Origin: Corticium candelabrum
Taxonomy: Eukaryota; Porifera; Homoscleromorpha; Homosclerophorida; Plakinidae
DNA: 64,000 nucleotides
Assembly: GCF_963422355.1 (NCBI RefSeq)
Contig: NC_085100.1
Span: 6,110,068-6,174,067, forward strand
Direction: 5' to 3'
Part shown: piece by piece, positions 53,806 to 64,000 of the stretch
Layout of the letters: each line of letters opens with the position of its first letter
Numbering within the stretch: position 1 is the stretch's first letter
Made by a program: the position numbers and the translations under genes
Notes under the pieces: generated by a model
What the model saw: the letters and a program-made list of their open reading frames with translations, nothing else
Databases searched by the model: none
What the model was told of the DNA's origin: nothing

Positions 53806-54479
53806 GCAATAAACAGTCGTGGACAATCTGGTGGCAGTGTTATCAAAGAGTGACGGGATAACAGGTGGCAGTGGTATCTCTATAAATGTCACAAGATCTC
53901 TATGACGACACTAGATGGCGAGGACAGCCGCATATCCTGTTGCTACAAAGTCTGATTTGGTTAATAGTAATTCAGCACAGTATCTGTAAGCAGCTGTGGT
54001 CACTTTGGCTCTAAAGATCAGTTTACGAAATTGTGGTTTTAGTTTTTCTGGTCAGCGTACTGCGTCCATACATGTTGTTTGGCACATTGTAGTCTTACAC
54101 CTATCAACATATAACCGGTACTGGAGGAGAGAGTGGAATCAGTCCTGCAGATGCTCATTTCACTATAATTCACTCTATTGTAAAGGTATTTTTATGGCGT
54201 TGTTTTTCTGTCTTTGTCTATTCTTTTCTTCAAGTCCAACGGCAATGGGCAAGTAGTGACGGGGGCAGTTGTAGAATAACAACAGAAGCTTCTAGATATA
54301 ATCCTGCACATTGGCGACTTAGTGATGGCCGCTCTGTCGCTGAAATGGAGTAACAGCACAGTTCGTGTCCTACCTGAGTGTCAGAGTCGCCCTATTCAGG
54401 GATAGCACTGTCTCCAATAAGAGAAGGGGAGAGAGAAAATCCCTAAAGAGAGCTTACTCCGCTTAAACCTTGCTGGCGC
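53801..54479. other. Stretch before the APE-type LINE
   Basis: An 86-codon plus frame (53,996-54,256) has no recognised domain. The part after about 54,290 is GC-richer and may be the LINE's 5' leader. Confidence 0.35.
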
Positions 54480-54539
54480 GGTCAGCGGGCATTCAATTTT
54501 GCGATCAAAAGAAAAGAGAAAATGAAAGACTAAAGTTGA

Positions 54540-55662
54540 CGTTTACAACATGGAATGTAAGAACATTACGAGACAATAAAAATGCAATGTCAATCTTGAG
54601 TGTCGATCTGCAGTTGTCACTAGAGAACTGAAACAGTGCAAAATTGACATTGCAGCTCTAAATGAAATCCATCTCTCTGGTCAACAAAGTTTTAAAGAAG
54701 TTGGTGCTGACTACACTTTCTTTTCATCAGATGTGCCGGTCAGGGAACCTCAAAAAGCAGGTGTTGGTTTTGCAATAAAATTTAGCATTGTACGTAAACT
54801 TGAGTTTCTACCTAAAAGCATCAGTTCTCGTTCAATGTCACTACGTATAAATCTTCCTCATGGGTGATATCCCACTCTCATTAGTGCATAAGCACTGACT
54901 CTACCATCTTCAGATGCTTTTAAGGAAGAGTTTTACGAAGAACTGACAAAAGATATTCACTCAGTGCCAAGAACAGATAAACTTTTTCTTCTTGGAGATT
55001 TTAATGCTCGCGTTGGTCGAGATCATACATCATGGTGTAAAGTAATTGGTCCTCATGGTGTAGGAAAGAAAAATTCCAACGGGACACTGCTTCTTACTTG
55101 TGCACAGAACAATTTGGTTATAACAAACACCATCTTTCAACAATCCAACAAATACAAGACAACGCGGATGCATACACGTTTACAGCAATGGCATCTTCTG
55201 GACTACGTCATTGTGCTACAACGCAACCAGCGAGATATCAGACAAACTCGAGTGATAAGAAGTTCTAGTAGCTGGTCAGATCATCGGCTTGTGAGGTGCA
55301 TCACATCTCTTGTCGTCAAGCCCAAGATACATCGGCAACGCTTGTTGCCTACTAAAAAGTTGTGTGCTGAGCGACTATTTGTCAAAGACATTAGATGTCA
55401 GTTTCAAGATCAAACGGAGAATTCGATGGCTGGTATTGTAGAATCATCTGACATTGAGCACTTTTGGACCGATTTGACAACAAAGACCTTTCACTGTGCA
55501 TCTGATGTTTTAGGTCATGCCAAACACAAACATCAGGATTGGTCTGACATGAATGAACCTACGATTCAGCCTCTTCTTGACAGCATGAGGGAAGTTCACC
55601 TTGAGTGGATCAGGGATAAATCTTTGACTGCTAAGAAAATAGCTTATACCAGCTTGCATTAG
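54540..55662 (+). pseudogene. APE-type endonuclease part of the LINE
   Basis: TFTTWNVRTLRDNK (about 54,540) opens the domain, followed after a stop and frame change by CKIDIAALNEIHLSGQ and KEVGADYTFF. A long open frame from 54,964 carries LFLLGDFNARVGRDHTSW and WSDHRLVRC; Asp/Asn of GDFN and Asp/His of SDH are catalytic in the family. The enzyme nicks target DNA to prime reverse transcription. Several stops disable it. Confidence 0.85.
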
Positions 55663-55803
55663 GGTGTGCCAACTACATTACGTTCATTGAAAGAGACCTG
55701 GTGGATGAAGAAAGCAGAGAATCTACAAACAGCAGCCGGCAAACATGACATGAAATGATTTTACTCTAGTCTAAGAACAGTTCTTGGTCCACAGTCTAGG
55801 AGT

Positions 55804-57801
55804 ATGACACCTGTCTTCTCTCATGATGGCTCAACTTTGCTTACTAAACACGAGGACATTCTTCAGCATTGGGCTGATCACTTCAATCTAGTACTAAATC
55901 GTCCTTCTGTTGTTGATGATATGGTTTTAGATGACATTCCACTGCTGCTATGTGATGATCATGTAGCGACGTCTCCCCATGTAGATGAGGTTTCTGATGC
56001 AATTCAGCAAATGTCGTCAATTAAAGCATGTGGATTGGATGACCTTCCAGCTGAAATTTTTAAACATGGTGGTAGAATTTTGGTAGAAATATTAACTCAA
56101 CTCTACAGTCTCATTTGGCAACATGAAGCGGTTCACAAAGACTTCAAAGATGCTACCATAATCCATTTATGCCAAACATATGTGGCAAATCACCTTTATC
56201 TACTGCTGGAAAATCATGGCTCGTACTATTTTGAACAGATTACCCAAACATGTCTCTGACAATATACATGTATTGCCAGAGACTCAGTGTGGTTTTCATT
56301 GAGGTCGAGGAACTTCTGACATGATCTTTACTGCCAGACAACTTCAAGAAAATTGTCGTGAACATTATAGAGATGTCTACATATCGTATAAGATGTAACA
56401 TCAGCGGGGAATTTATTTTGGCAGATTGGCGAATTCTTCAGCGAACGTCAATATAAAATCCACCATTAAATTTGGCCACCAGGATATGTTGACGTCATCA
56501 GGCACGTGGATCAGCTATCTAACAGCAAAGTGGCAGTACGTCACGCTGATAAGGCCACAAGATGGTAGGTAATCCCTGGTTGCCGTCTGTTGTGCCTATG
56601 AATGAGGCTGTGAGGCTATGGATGAAGCAGTCACATTTACGCGAATCACGTTCTTTGCACTGACATAGCAGCTCTTCATCACTATGCAGTAGTTGGAGAC
56701 CAGTAAGTTAGAGAAATGTGAGCCACGAACACAGCTGTCAATCACAAACTCCTCCATGACCACTTATGGTAAGTTATCTAGCAATTATCAAACAACGATG
56801 TCCAACCGCCAAAATATAATTTGCCAATATGCTTTGTCTGTCAATTTTTTAGCAAACTGCCAAAATAAATTCCCGCCAATGTTTCATTTTATACGGTAGT
56901 TTTTGTAGTTTTGATTCTATCAACAGAAGTCTCCTAGGAAGACTACTCGGTACAATAGGTTGTCCCTGTAACCTAGTCAACATCATAAAATCATTTCACG
57001 ATGAAATGTCAGCTAGCGTTACTGACAGTGGAGCTTCTTCCACCTCGTTTGCAGTTACAAATGGTGTTAACCAAGATTGCATTCTAGCACCATTGCTATT
57101 TAACATCTTTTTCTGTCATGCTATACGTTGCCTTCAAGAATTATGATAAATTTGTTTACCTTCAATCGCGCTCAGATGAGAACATTTTCAACCTTCGCCG
57201 ATTCAATGCAAAATCCAAAGTCAGTGACATTCTCATATGTGACCTGCTCTTTGCAGATGATTGTGCCCTTGTTGTGCACAACATAGAGGATATTCAATTC
57301 ATCGTGGATTGTTTTTCAAATACTGTACAACGTTTTGGGCTCACTGCAAGCCTCAAGAAGTCCAAAGTCTTGCACCAACCAACACCTGGCTTTTCTTATA
57401 CACCTCCTGTTGTAAAAGTGTATGACACCCCACTGAGATCAGTTGACAAGTTTTCATATTTAGAAAGTACTCTGTCTCAAAACCTTGTTGTCGCAGTTGA
57501 CAAGTTTTCATATTTAGAAAGTACTCTGTCTCAAAACCTTGTTGTCAATGACAAAATTTCAGTGCAGCTAAGTGGAGCTGGTGATGCTTTTGGCAATCTC
57601 ACTAGACGCCTTTGGAATGAACATGGCATTACCACAGCCACTAAGGTCAAAGTTTATAGAGCAGTTGTAATCACCACATTACTTTATGGCTGTGAGACTT
57701 GGACAATATATAGAAGACACATTAAACAACTTGACCAATTTCACGTGCGATGTCTTTGCAAAATCGCCAATGTCAAATGGCAAGACATTGCCTCGAATTG
57801 A
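55804..57801 (+). pseudogene. Reverse transcriptase of the LINE, interrupted by a MITE
   Basis: The frame at 55,804 holds KACGLDDLPAEIFKHGG. After the MITE (56,382-56,898) the palm continues with FDSINRSLLGRLLG, NGVNQDCILAPLLFNIFF and the catalytic box LLFADDCALV (about 57,245-57,275), intact as FADD. The last part includes KVYRAVVITTLLYGCETWTI. An exact in-frame 54-bp duplication (57,440-57,493 and 57,494-57,546) repeats VDKFSYLESTLSQNLVV. Confidence 0.87.
56382..56898. mobile_element. MITE inserted in the LINE reverse transcriptase
   Basis: The left end TATCGTATAAGATGTAACAT and the reverse complement of the right end, TACCGTATAAAATGAAACAT, form an inverted repeat that continues with GGGGAATTTATTTTGGCAG / GGGAATTTATTTTGGCAG. 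It breaks the reverse transcriptase between RDVYI and FDSINRSLL. The target duplication is not clear. Confidence 0.82.
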
Positions 57802-58233
57802 GGCTTTGCTACTTTAAGCTCAACTCCAATGATGTGGCCATCTAGTTCGAATGATGGATGATAGAGTCCCTAAGGCAGTGTTTTATGGTCACCTGAAGGA
57901 AGGTTCTAGAACAGCAAGAGGTCAGAAATTACGCTTTAAAGACAGACTAAAATCCAATTTGAAATTATTGATGTATCCAACTGGAAATGCTATGCATCAG
58001 ACAGATCTCTGTGGAGATCTTATTGCAAAAAGTCCTTAGAACACTTTGAAGACCAACGTTTGAAAGTACTCCAACAAAAAGGCAGGAACAGATGACTGCA
58101 GTATTCCCTAAGAGTGGCAACTTCACTTGCAATGTTTGTGGACGCTCATGCACAGCATGAATTGGTCTTTGGAAACACAGACAGAGCCATAAATGAGCGT
58201 GGTCGTGTCAACCACTCACTCCACCGTGCGCGT

Positions 58234-58237
<4 letters not shown>

Positions 58238-58290
<53 letters not shown>
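58238..58290. repeat. (GT)n microsatellite
   Basis: About 53 bp of GT repeat between the 3' ends of two oppositely oriented LINEs. Confidence 0.97.
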
Positions 58291-58293
<3 letters not shown>

Positions 58294-58319
58294 ATAGGAA
58301 CAATCTATTAACAAATAGA

Positions 58320-59822
58320 ACACTTCCCCAACACTAAATGTTAAGTGAGGTGAAACTGTCACTAAATTAAAGACAGTCTGTAAAATCAGCATGGCATCGT
58401 ACTGCCATAATCTACAAGTGTCATTTTCCGACTCCCCAGCTTCTGCTGCAATTCCCACATGGGCCGCTGCTTGCACATTATAGCTGGGTTGTGGACAATT
58501 TCGTAGCATTTTGTCAAAATATGTTGGTAGACCTTGTTCAAAATCTGGATGAAACACATCACTAGGCCTTGACATATTGATGCAACTGCAACACTGTCCC
58601 GTTGGCAATCAGGATTGTCAACTTATAAAGCAAGAAACAGAATCTCGCATAAAAGAATCGTGGTGTTTATTCGCAGTTTGAAGTTGCCACACCCTAGCAG
58701 TTGGTCACCCTAATTATCCAAGACGTGACCACATCTGCAACGCTGTGGTGGAGAGGCTGGAAAAAGATGAATTCCTAACCACAAACGTACTGCTGCTACA
58801 AGCTCTCTCGGAGGCATTGCAAGGCCGAGTGAAGGATTTGGTAGTGCTCGTAGCCATGCTCTAGTGTGTTGAGCAGAAACAGTGTGTAAGACGTGCACAG
58901 TTGCGAAGGCAGCAACTACGTTTGAGTGATGACCATAGTGGAATCAAGAACTTGTAATTGACGTTGAGTAGAAAAGCTGTCAAAGTTACTGTTATGATCT
59001 GGTAACAGGATACAAAATTTGTCTTGAGCAGTGGCCTAGGAAATAAGCATGTCTGGGCAAGACGGTTGTTAACTTGTGAGGATGTATGCTTCAATAGTTG
59101 TGCTGACAATCATCTGACTGCATTGCAACTTCCAACAAACACAGCAGCCGCAGTCCTGCTAGCTTCCCATAAGCTTAGCCCTCCCAGATGAATAGGGAGT
59201 GCAGCTTGTTTCAACACTGGTTCAGGAACTGAAGTTCTTACGATAGTCTCCACGCAATGCCGCACCCCGTGTCAAACCAATGGAAAAGAGGGAGGGTCGA
59301 TTCCAGTGGAGTCATTCTAAGTAAGTGATCTATTTTCCAAAGTGAAACGCAAGATTGTAACAGGTGTATTTCGACTTGAGGATCTTCAAGGTCATATTGT
59401 CTATTTTGACAGTCTAGAACATTATCAATGTGTTTAGAAAGAGAAGCGGTGAACAATTCATTTGATTTATAAATAGGTCAGCCTAGACATTCAGCACTTC
59501 CCTTGGTGTGATCAACGTTGAACTTCAGGTTGGGGACTCGAGAAGGGATTGATTTCCAGAAGCCTAGAAGACTTCACACTCGCACAATTAACAAGGAGGC
59601 CAAAACTGGGTCCTTTCAAACGTATAGTATTCAAACGAAGCAATAGTAGTACGAGGACCAACGAATGTTCCTTCGTCTAAGAACCATAAATGAAGTAAAC
59701 TATCAGAAAGGGGACTTATGTTATCAAGGAGTTCCAGAACCAATGAAAATAACAGGGGTCCCAATGGGTCTCCCTGCTGTACTCCTGATAATGATTTCAG
59801 ACAGTGTTGACCAAGTCTGAGC
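58320..59822 (-). mobile_element. LINE with restriction-like endonuclease, 5'-truncated at a telomere-like tract
   Basis: Minus-strand pieces in order: reverse transcriptase palm (LSGVQQGDPLGPLLFSLVLE, about 59,745-59,805) and the catalytic box written FLDEG where the group has YLDDG (about 59,663-59,686). Next comes the thumb (LEDPQVEIHLLQSC, about 59,370), then PSLGLAMPPRELVAAVRLWL with CRCGHVLDN (Cys ligands, about 58,720-58,850), and the endonuclease signature RPSDVFHPDFEQGLPTYFDK (about 58,510-58,570). Stops and frame changes are frequent. It begins, in element sense, exactly at the TTAGGG tract at 59,825. Confidence 0.82.
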
Positions 59823-59824
59823 TC

Positions 59825-59851
59825 ACCCTAACCCTAACCCTAACCCTAACC
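59825..59851. repeat. Interstitial telomere-like tract (CCCTAA)n
   Basis: About four and a half perfect CCCTAA units. It lies at the broken 5' edge of the minus-strand LINE; in LINE orientation it reads TTAGGG. Confidence 0.95.
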
Positions 59852-60028
59852 TTCAGAGTGATACCACCACTGGACCCAACCAAAGAGTTCAGGAAGATCC
59901 GATTGAACTCATAGAAGAAAACTAGAACGATGACAATTGTTACATGCATTTGCCTTTAATTGTAGCCTCTGTTTATTTTATTTTGGCTCATCTATGTAAC
60001 GTAGCATATCTAATATGTACTAGTACTC

Positions 60029-60108
60029 ACTAATACTACTAATACTACTGCTACTGCTACTGCTACTGCTACTGCTACTGCTACAGCTACTGCTACTGCT
60101 ACTACTGA
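60029..60108. repeat. (CTACTG)n / (CTG,CTA)n trinucleotide repeat
   Basis: Tandem triplets ACTACTGCTACTGCTACTGC and similar over about 80 bp. Confidence 0.93.
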
Positions 60109-60315
60109 GAGACATAGCGTATTTGAATAAAAGTACTACGTACATATACTATGAATAAAATATACATACACTTATGTGTCCACAAAACGTTTAACACTAC
60201 GACTGTAAGGCAAACATAACAACTAGGTAGCGACATTCTGCATGCCCAGAGACATGATATATTCAATTAACAGTAAGACAAACCACTCTCAGCAGAAGCC
60301 AAGAGTATACTGTTG

Positions 60316-61190
60316 TTAGTGATTGGGCGTTTTTTTGGATCTGCACCTCCTGAGACACATAACTGCAGATCGAAGTAATGCGAAGCTTAGTCGACACTGA
60401 CCCAGCACAGTGTTGTACTGTAGGCCATTTCCTGCTTTTCCAAGACGAGAGATGATAGTCGTTTCAGGAATGTTGATGTTAAGTTGCTTGCTCCTCCTGT
60501 GCAAGAGAATATCAGTGGTGTGAAAGAAGCTTGTTCGACTCTTCTGATTCGAGCCTCGTATTTACGTTTCTTTTCTTGCTCTTGTTTCCTGTACAGAGAT
60601 GATATTGCTGATGATCTATATGACTGAGCACGAGGATTAAAGATTCTGACATCAAAGTATGTTTTCTGAAATCTACCACCCCAGAAACTGCACGCGAAGA
60701 TGTCCAGCCTGGCTTCATCATCAGTGCTGTTACTCTTCTGAGGCAGTATCTCTCCAGTCAGTTTTTTTGTAAAATTGGTTCTTTCTGGACATCATGACAG
60801 ACATCATCCAATAAGTTAGCCACAATGTCTCAGGTCTCATTGTGCCTCAGTGTTGGAAATCCACCGGTAGGACGTGAGAGTGAGTGATCAACTGAGAAAT
60901 GGTCTCCACAAGGGCAGAAATCAGGTAGAAATGCTGGTCGTCAGCCATAGCGTAGACATAGTGCGTCGCAAAACTCAGATTTTGTCAGAAGAAAACTATG
61001 CTCTTCTATAGGTAGAGCTGTCAGCCACACAGAAGCACCTTTCTCTTTGGCTAAATGAACAGCACGTTTGAGATTTGTATTGAGGTTGGCAGAAATTTCC
61101 TCATCAGTGACATTGATGACAAGATTTTTCTGACATTTGACTGAGGCTTTCAATACGCTTTGTTGTTGTGAAACCTCCTCAGTCATTTGA
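60316..61190 (-). pseudogene. Zinc motif and restriction-like endonuclease of the LINE
   Basis: The frame 60,941-61,186 ends in EKGASVWLTALPIEEHSFLL and CDALCLRYG, then a TGA where the family has Trp. The Cys/His motif follows as CPCGDHFSVDHSLSRPTGGF, in which the third ligand Cys is replaced by Arg. Next, in an open frame, come DEARLDIFACSFWG and TYFDVRIFNPRAQSYR (about 60,590-60,700) with the acidic active-site residues intact. The endonuclease nicks the target for priming. Confidence 0.82.
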
Positions 61191-61399
61191 TTTGCTGCTA
61201 AAGAATGAGCTTGGTAAGAGGCTCTGTAACTTTCAAGGAGTAAGCAATTGCTTTAGTCAGTGGTTGCAGAAATTGGGCTAAGTTGCTGTTGGTCCTGGCC
61301 ATATAGGTCCATTTACTGCTTACTCCATGAGTGAAAGCTGAGTAAGCTGCATGTGGCTATGTCTTGGCGATGACAGAGAGACGTTCAATTTCCTTAGTC

Positions 61400-62320
61400 C
61401 AGTTTTCAACTTTGTTCTTGAGAAAAGTGTCACAGAATTTCTTTGTTCCTAGAGCAGCTCCTAGGTATTTCCTACCTTCCGTAGTGATGTTGATATTTGT
61501 GTTTCAAAGTGAGCTCTTGCTGCATCAATGTTTCCTTCTTTAACTATCAGCCATGACTTCTTTGCATTAGGCAGATAGCCAAAGGAAGAGCCAAATGTGT
61601 TGAGTTTATTCCACCATTGTCTTGAAAAAAGTTTCCCACCTGCTGCAGCGTCGTCAGCATACCAAACTTGTGTTGTCTCTTTTTGTGCTAACCTTTGTCA
61701 AAAGAGGAACTGTTGCAAGGGCATACATTGGCATAGCTAATGGATCACCTTGAGTCATGCCTTCTTTAGATATTAGAACTTCACCTCCAACAAATAGGAA
61801 AGACGGTTGACAGTATGTGTTGGCAAGCACCAGTAACATGGCAGGACAGTTAACAGAAATATTCGCTAAAGCCACTTGACGGTTCAAGTTATTAAAAGCG
61901 TTAGAAGCGTCTACAAGCAAGATTGCTTCTGTATTTGAATCATCAAGGAGAGTTTGCATTGCATGTGTGGCAGATTCAACACCTGATAATTGGCCTGCAC
62001 AAAGTTGAAGTGGTCCAGCAGCATTCAGTATGTCTGAGTTTGCAATACTAAGGATGGCTTTGCCGATTATCCTTCTTGCTGTTTCACAGATGCCAATTGG
62101 TCGAACTCCGGGTTTCTTGTCCAGTGGAATCAGACGACAACTCACCAAACCAGTAAGACCAATTGGATCAACAAATTCTGTTGAGATCCTGCGTGCTAGC
62201 AAAGCCAGGGAATTGCAGAGGTCCCTAGAAGGGCCTTGGAATTTGTGCATAGCCTTCTCCAGTCTGCAGCATTCAAACCAGGACCAGCAGCACCCTTGCA
62301 CTTCAAAGCCATGTTGTGGA
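61400..62320 (-). pseudogene. Reverse transcriptase of the 60.3-63.6 kb LINE
   Basis: Fingers: SCRLIPLDKKPGVRPIGICE. Palm: LLVDASNAFNNLNRQVALAN with the first catalytic Asp, then GMTQGDPLAMPMYALATVPL. A one-frame shift lies near 61,670, after which the catalytic box reads VWYADDAAAGGKL (YADD at 61,650-61,661). A further conserved stretch, FGYLPNAKKSWLIVKEGN, follows at about 61,540-61,595. Confidence 0.87.
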
Positions 62321-62369
62321 TGACCACTCCATCAAGCTGATCAAACAAGATTACATGAACAAGAGGAGC

Positions 62370-63580
62370 TTAGAGACCAGGATCCAACACTGCATCTGGT
62401 ACCAAAGGTGCGGGATCAGGATGTTTTTTCTTCAATATTTCTCTTACTAGCTGGTGTAAACCATCATCAATGCATTCATCCAAAGATAGAACACCACAAT
62501 CAGCCTCGTCTGAGAGAAATCTCCCTGCAGCCCTGTCATCACCTTTTTTCATGTAATTTGCAAATTTTCGAGATGAATCCGTTTTCATGTTTGAACGACA
62601 GGACTGAGCTCGATTACCCAGATGTAATTGAATTGTTCTTGCTTCTCTAAGTAGACCTTGGATATCACCTTCCAGCCAGGATGGCATTCGTCGTGTGGGA
62701 CAAGATGCATGATCTCGGGGCTTCGATTTCATGTTAGGCCTTTGCAGCAAAAGATGTGGCATTACCATTGCAGCTGTGATTGCAACAGATTCCAAAGCAG
62801 TAGCTTCAGCATGAGCTTGAAATAGTCTGGCCAGTTCAGACATGAATTGTTTCCCAGATGTACCCCAAGGCACCTGAAACATGTTCTTTCTCCAATGAAC
62901 AACTTCTTGATAAGCTTGATCAATAAGCGCAAGAAAATGACCTCCATCTATAGAACCCCAAGTAAAATTGGGTAATGCCATTACTTGGTAGGTAGGCAAC
63001 TTGTACATCATTTCATCTATAGTACTTGAATTTGCCCCTTGATAAGATGTATATTTATCTACTAGTGGATTTGTCACCTGGTGTGGACAACTGAACATGT
63101 GTTTGTCAGTTCTTGCACAGGACTGGAATTGGTGTTAGCTTTCACTTGAGCTTGATTTAGGTTGTTGGAAATGTCAAGCGACTCACTGAAGTGTGGAGGA
63201 GAAAAGTGACAGTTGGAACAGCTGACAACCGAACTGTAAGATAGTGGTTTGTCTTGACAAGATCGTTGATTGATTGACAAGTCCATTAGCGTAGGTGACT
63301 GATAGTCAACACTTGACTTGATTGGTTTCTTCAAAGTTTCTAGAGGTGTTGCTGTTGGATCAATTATGGTTTGAACAGAAAGTGCCTTCCTTGGGTTTTT
63401 CTTGTAAGACACCGCAGTGACAGTTGTTGAGTGTTTCAGTTGATTTCCCCCTCGAGCCTTCCAATTCGTGCAGCGGCTATGGTTGAGAGGATTGCAATTG
63501 GTGCACCTTTCGCCCAATTTAGCACAGCTACAACTCTGGCAGCGACCGCTGCTGTTGCACAAGCAGCATTTAGACATCAC
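62370..63580 (-). pseudogene. N-terminal and pre-RT region of the 60.3-63.6 kb LINE
   Basis: The frame from the ATG at 63,580 begins with a dense Cys motif: CCLCNSSGRCQSCSCAKLGE then RCTNCNPLNHSRC, a probable nucleic-acid-binding domain typical of this LINE family. A frame change at about 63,080 leads to a 242-codon stretch with WGSIDGGHFLALIDQAYQEV and VPWGTSGKQFMSELARLFQA. The role is RNA or target binding by analogy. Confidence 0.75.
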
Positions 63581-63665
63581 GAAGAGATCACTTGGTTGTC
63601 AAGAGACTCAAGAGCAGTAGTCAATTTCAAACCTCAAACCGTTACGCAGCAAAGTGAACTGGCGA

Positions 63666-64000
63666 GACAGTAGGAGAAGGTATAGATACCCGAAACAGAT
63701 AGAATCAAAACAAGACTTAGTGCTGTTCGTGAACAGTGATTCAAACTGCCAACAATGAACCAGACAACGAGCGTCGGCTAACGTCAGCAGGCGTCCATTG
63801 ACATACTACTACTACTACTACTACTGCTACTGCTACTACTACCCCGGATATGTCATGTCGATGCACTGACATGTTCCGTCTCCCTTGTTTTCCATCTTTG
63901 CTGGGGTATTCCAGATAAACGGGAGATAAAAGTGACAAGTCTGCTTCATAACAAGTGGTTCTTGGTTTCTGAACGTTCGGTTTGCTCTACTTTTCATTGC
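63666..64000. other. End of window, with a (TAC)n repeat at about 63,805-63,842
   Basis: Triplet repeat ACTACTACTACTGCTACTGC within otherwise unrecognised DNA. The minus frame across it gives a Val run and is repeat-derived. Confidence 0.7.

Larger units (their letters stand above)
54480..58190 (+). mobile_element. Non-LTR retrotransposon (LINE) with APE-type endonuclease, decayed
   Basis: Plus-strand pieces give the order endonuclease (54.54-55.35 kb), linker, reverse transcriptase (55.80-57.55 kb) and a terminal Cys/His motif. That motif, FTCNVCGRSCTA then IGLWKHRQSH, is interrupted by a stop at about 58,158-58,160. This domain order and the opening TWNVRTL are typical of a widespread invertebrate LINE group close to the 'craniofacial development protein 2-like' endonucleases; the exact clade is not fixed. 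A 0.5-kb MITE sits inside the reverse transcriptase. The 3' end is near the GT microsatellite at 58,238. Confidence 0.88.
60310..63665 (-). mobile_element. Non-LTR retrotransposon with Cys-rich N-terminus, reverse transcriptase and restriction-like endonuclease
   Basis: Nearly full-length, read on the minus strand: Cys-rich head (63.47-63.58 kb), pre-RT region (62.37-63.10 kb), reverse transcriptase (61.40-62.30 kb), a CCHC-type motif and restriction-like endonuclease (60.51-61.19 kb), and a terminal helix block (RLSFALLRSAVMCLRRCRS, 60,330-60,400). This architecture belongs to the endonuclease-at-the-end LINEs related to the R2 supergroup; the exact clade is not fixed. Few but clear breaks make it inactive. 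Confidence 0.85.

Overview
This is animal nuclear DNA. It is AT-rich, has spliced genes whose short introns run about 55-70 bp, carries CA/TA microsatellites and one short TTAGGG-type tract, and is packed with transposable elements. The retroelement types (restriction-like-endonuclease LINEs, SWIM-domain and OTU-domain mobile proteins, many fold-back elements) and the tiny introns suggest an early-branching invertebrate. A sponge is my best guess, but this is an inference from gene style and not a proof.

Four host genes can be read exon by exon. A Ras-family GTPase (+, last two exons, 15.9-16.4 kb) lies tail-to-tail with EXOSC8/RRP43, an RNA-exosome ring subunit (-, ten exons, 16.48-30.85 kb, 269 codons plus stop, phases all consistent). 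EXOSC8 is head-to-head with OGFOD3, a membrane-anchored 2-oxoglutarate/iron oxygenase (+, nine exons, 30.87-45.20 kb, 314 codons plus stop). Their proposed start codons are only 23 bp apart. OGFOD3 is tail-to-tail with endophilin-A (-, five exons seen, 45.36-51.21 kb; the first part of its BAR domain was not found).

Transposable elements fill nearly everything else. From 0.1 to 15.5 kb: an almost intact PIF/Harbinger transposase, a decayed Ty3/gypsy element broken by a hAT fragment, an OTU-domain fragment, a hairpin element, and a roughly 650-bp repeat family. Two repeat copies are in tandem; a third is split by a nested element carrying SWIM-protein remains. Inside EXOSC8 intron 8 sits a structurally complete Ty3/gypsy retrotransposon (17,521-22,840) with LTRs, primer-binding site, polypurine tract and matching 5-bp target duplications, followed by a hairpin, a tRNA-derived SINE and microsatellites. 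EXOSC8 intron 3 holds a 0.9-kb inverted-repeat element. OGFOD3 introns hold a 2.8-kb fold-back with a nested MITE, a second MITE, an internally deleted LTR element, a 2.3-kb inverted-repeat element with its own nested insert, and a Tc1 remnant. The endophilin intron holds a 2.6-kb fold-back.

From 51.8 to 64 kb: another copy of the repeat module seen near 1.8 kb, then four non-LTR retrotransposons. One has an APE-type endonuclease (54.5-58.2 kb, +) and three have a restriction-like endonuclease (53.3-53.7, 58.3-59.8 and 60.3-63.6 kb, all -). One of these is truncated at a short telomere-like tract.

The host genes keep open, conserved frames and consistent splice phases, while almost every mobile-element gene carries frameshifts or stops. 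No CRISPR, operon or prokaryotic feature is present.
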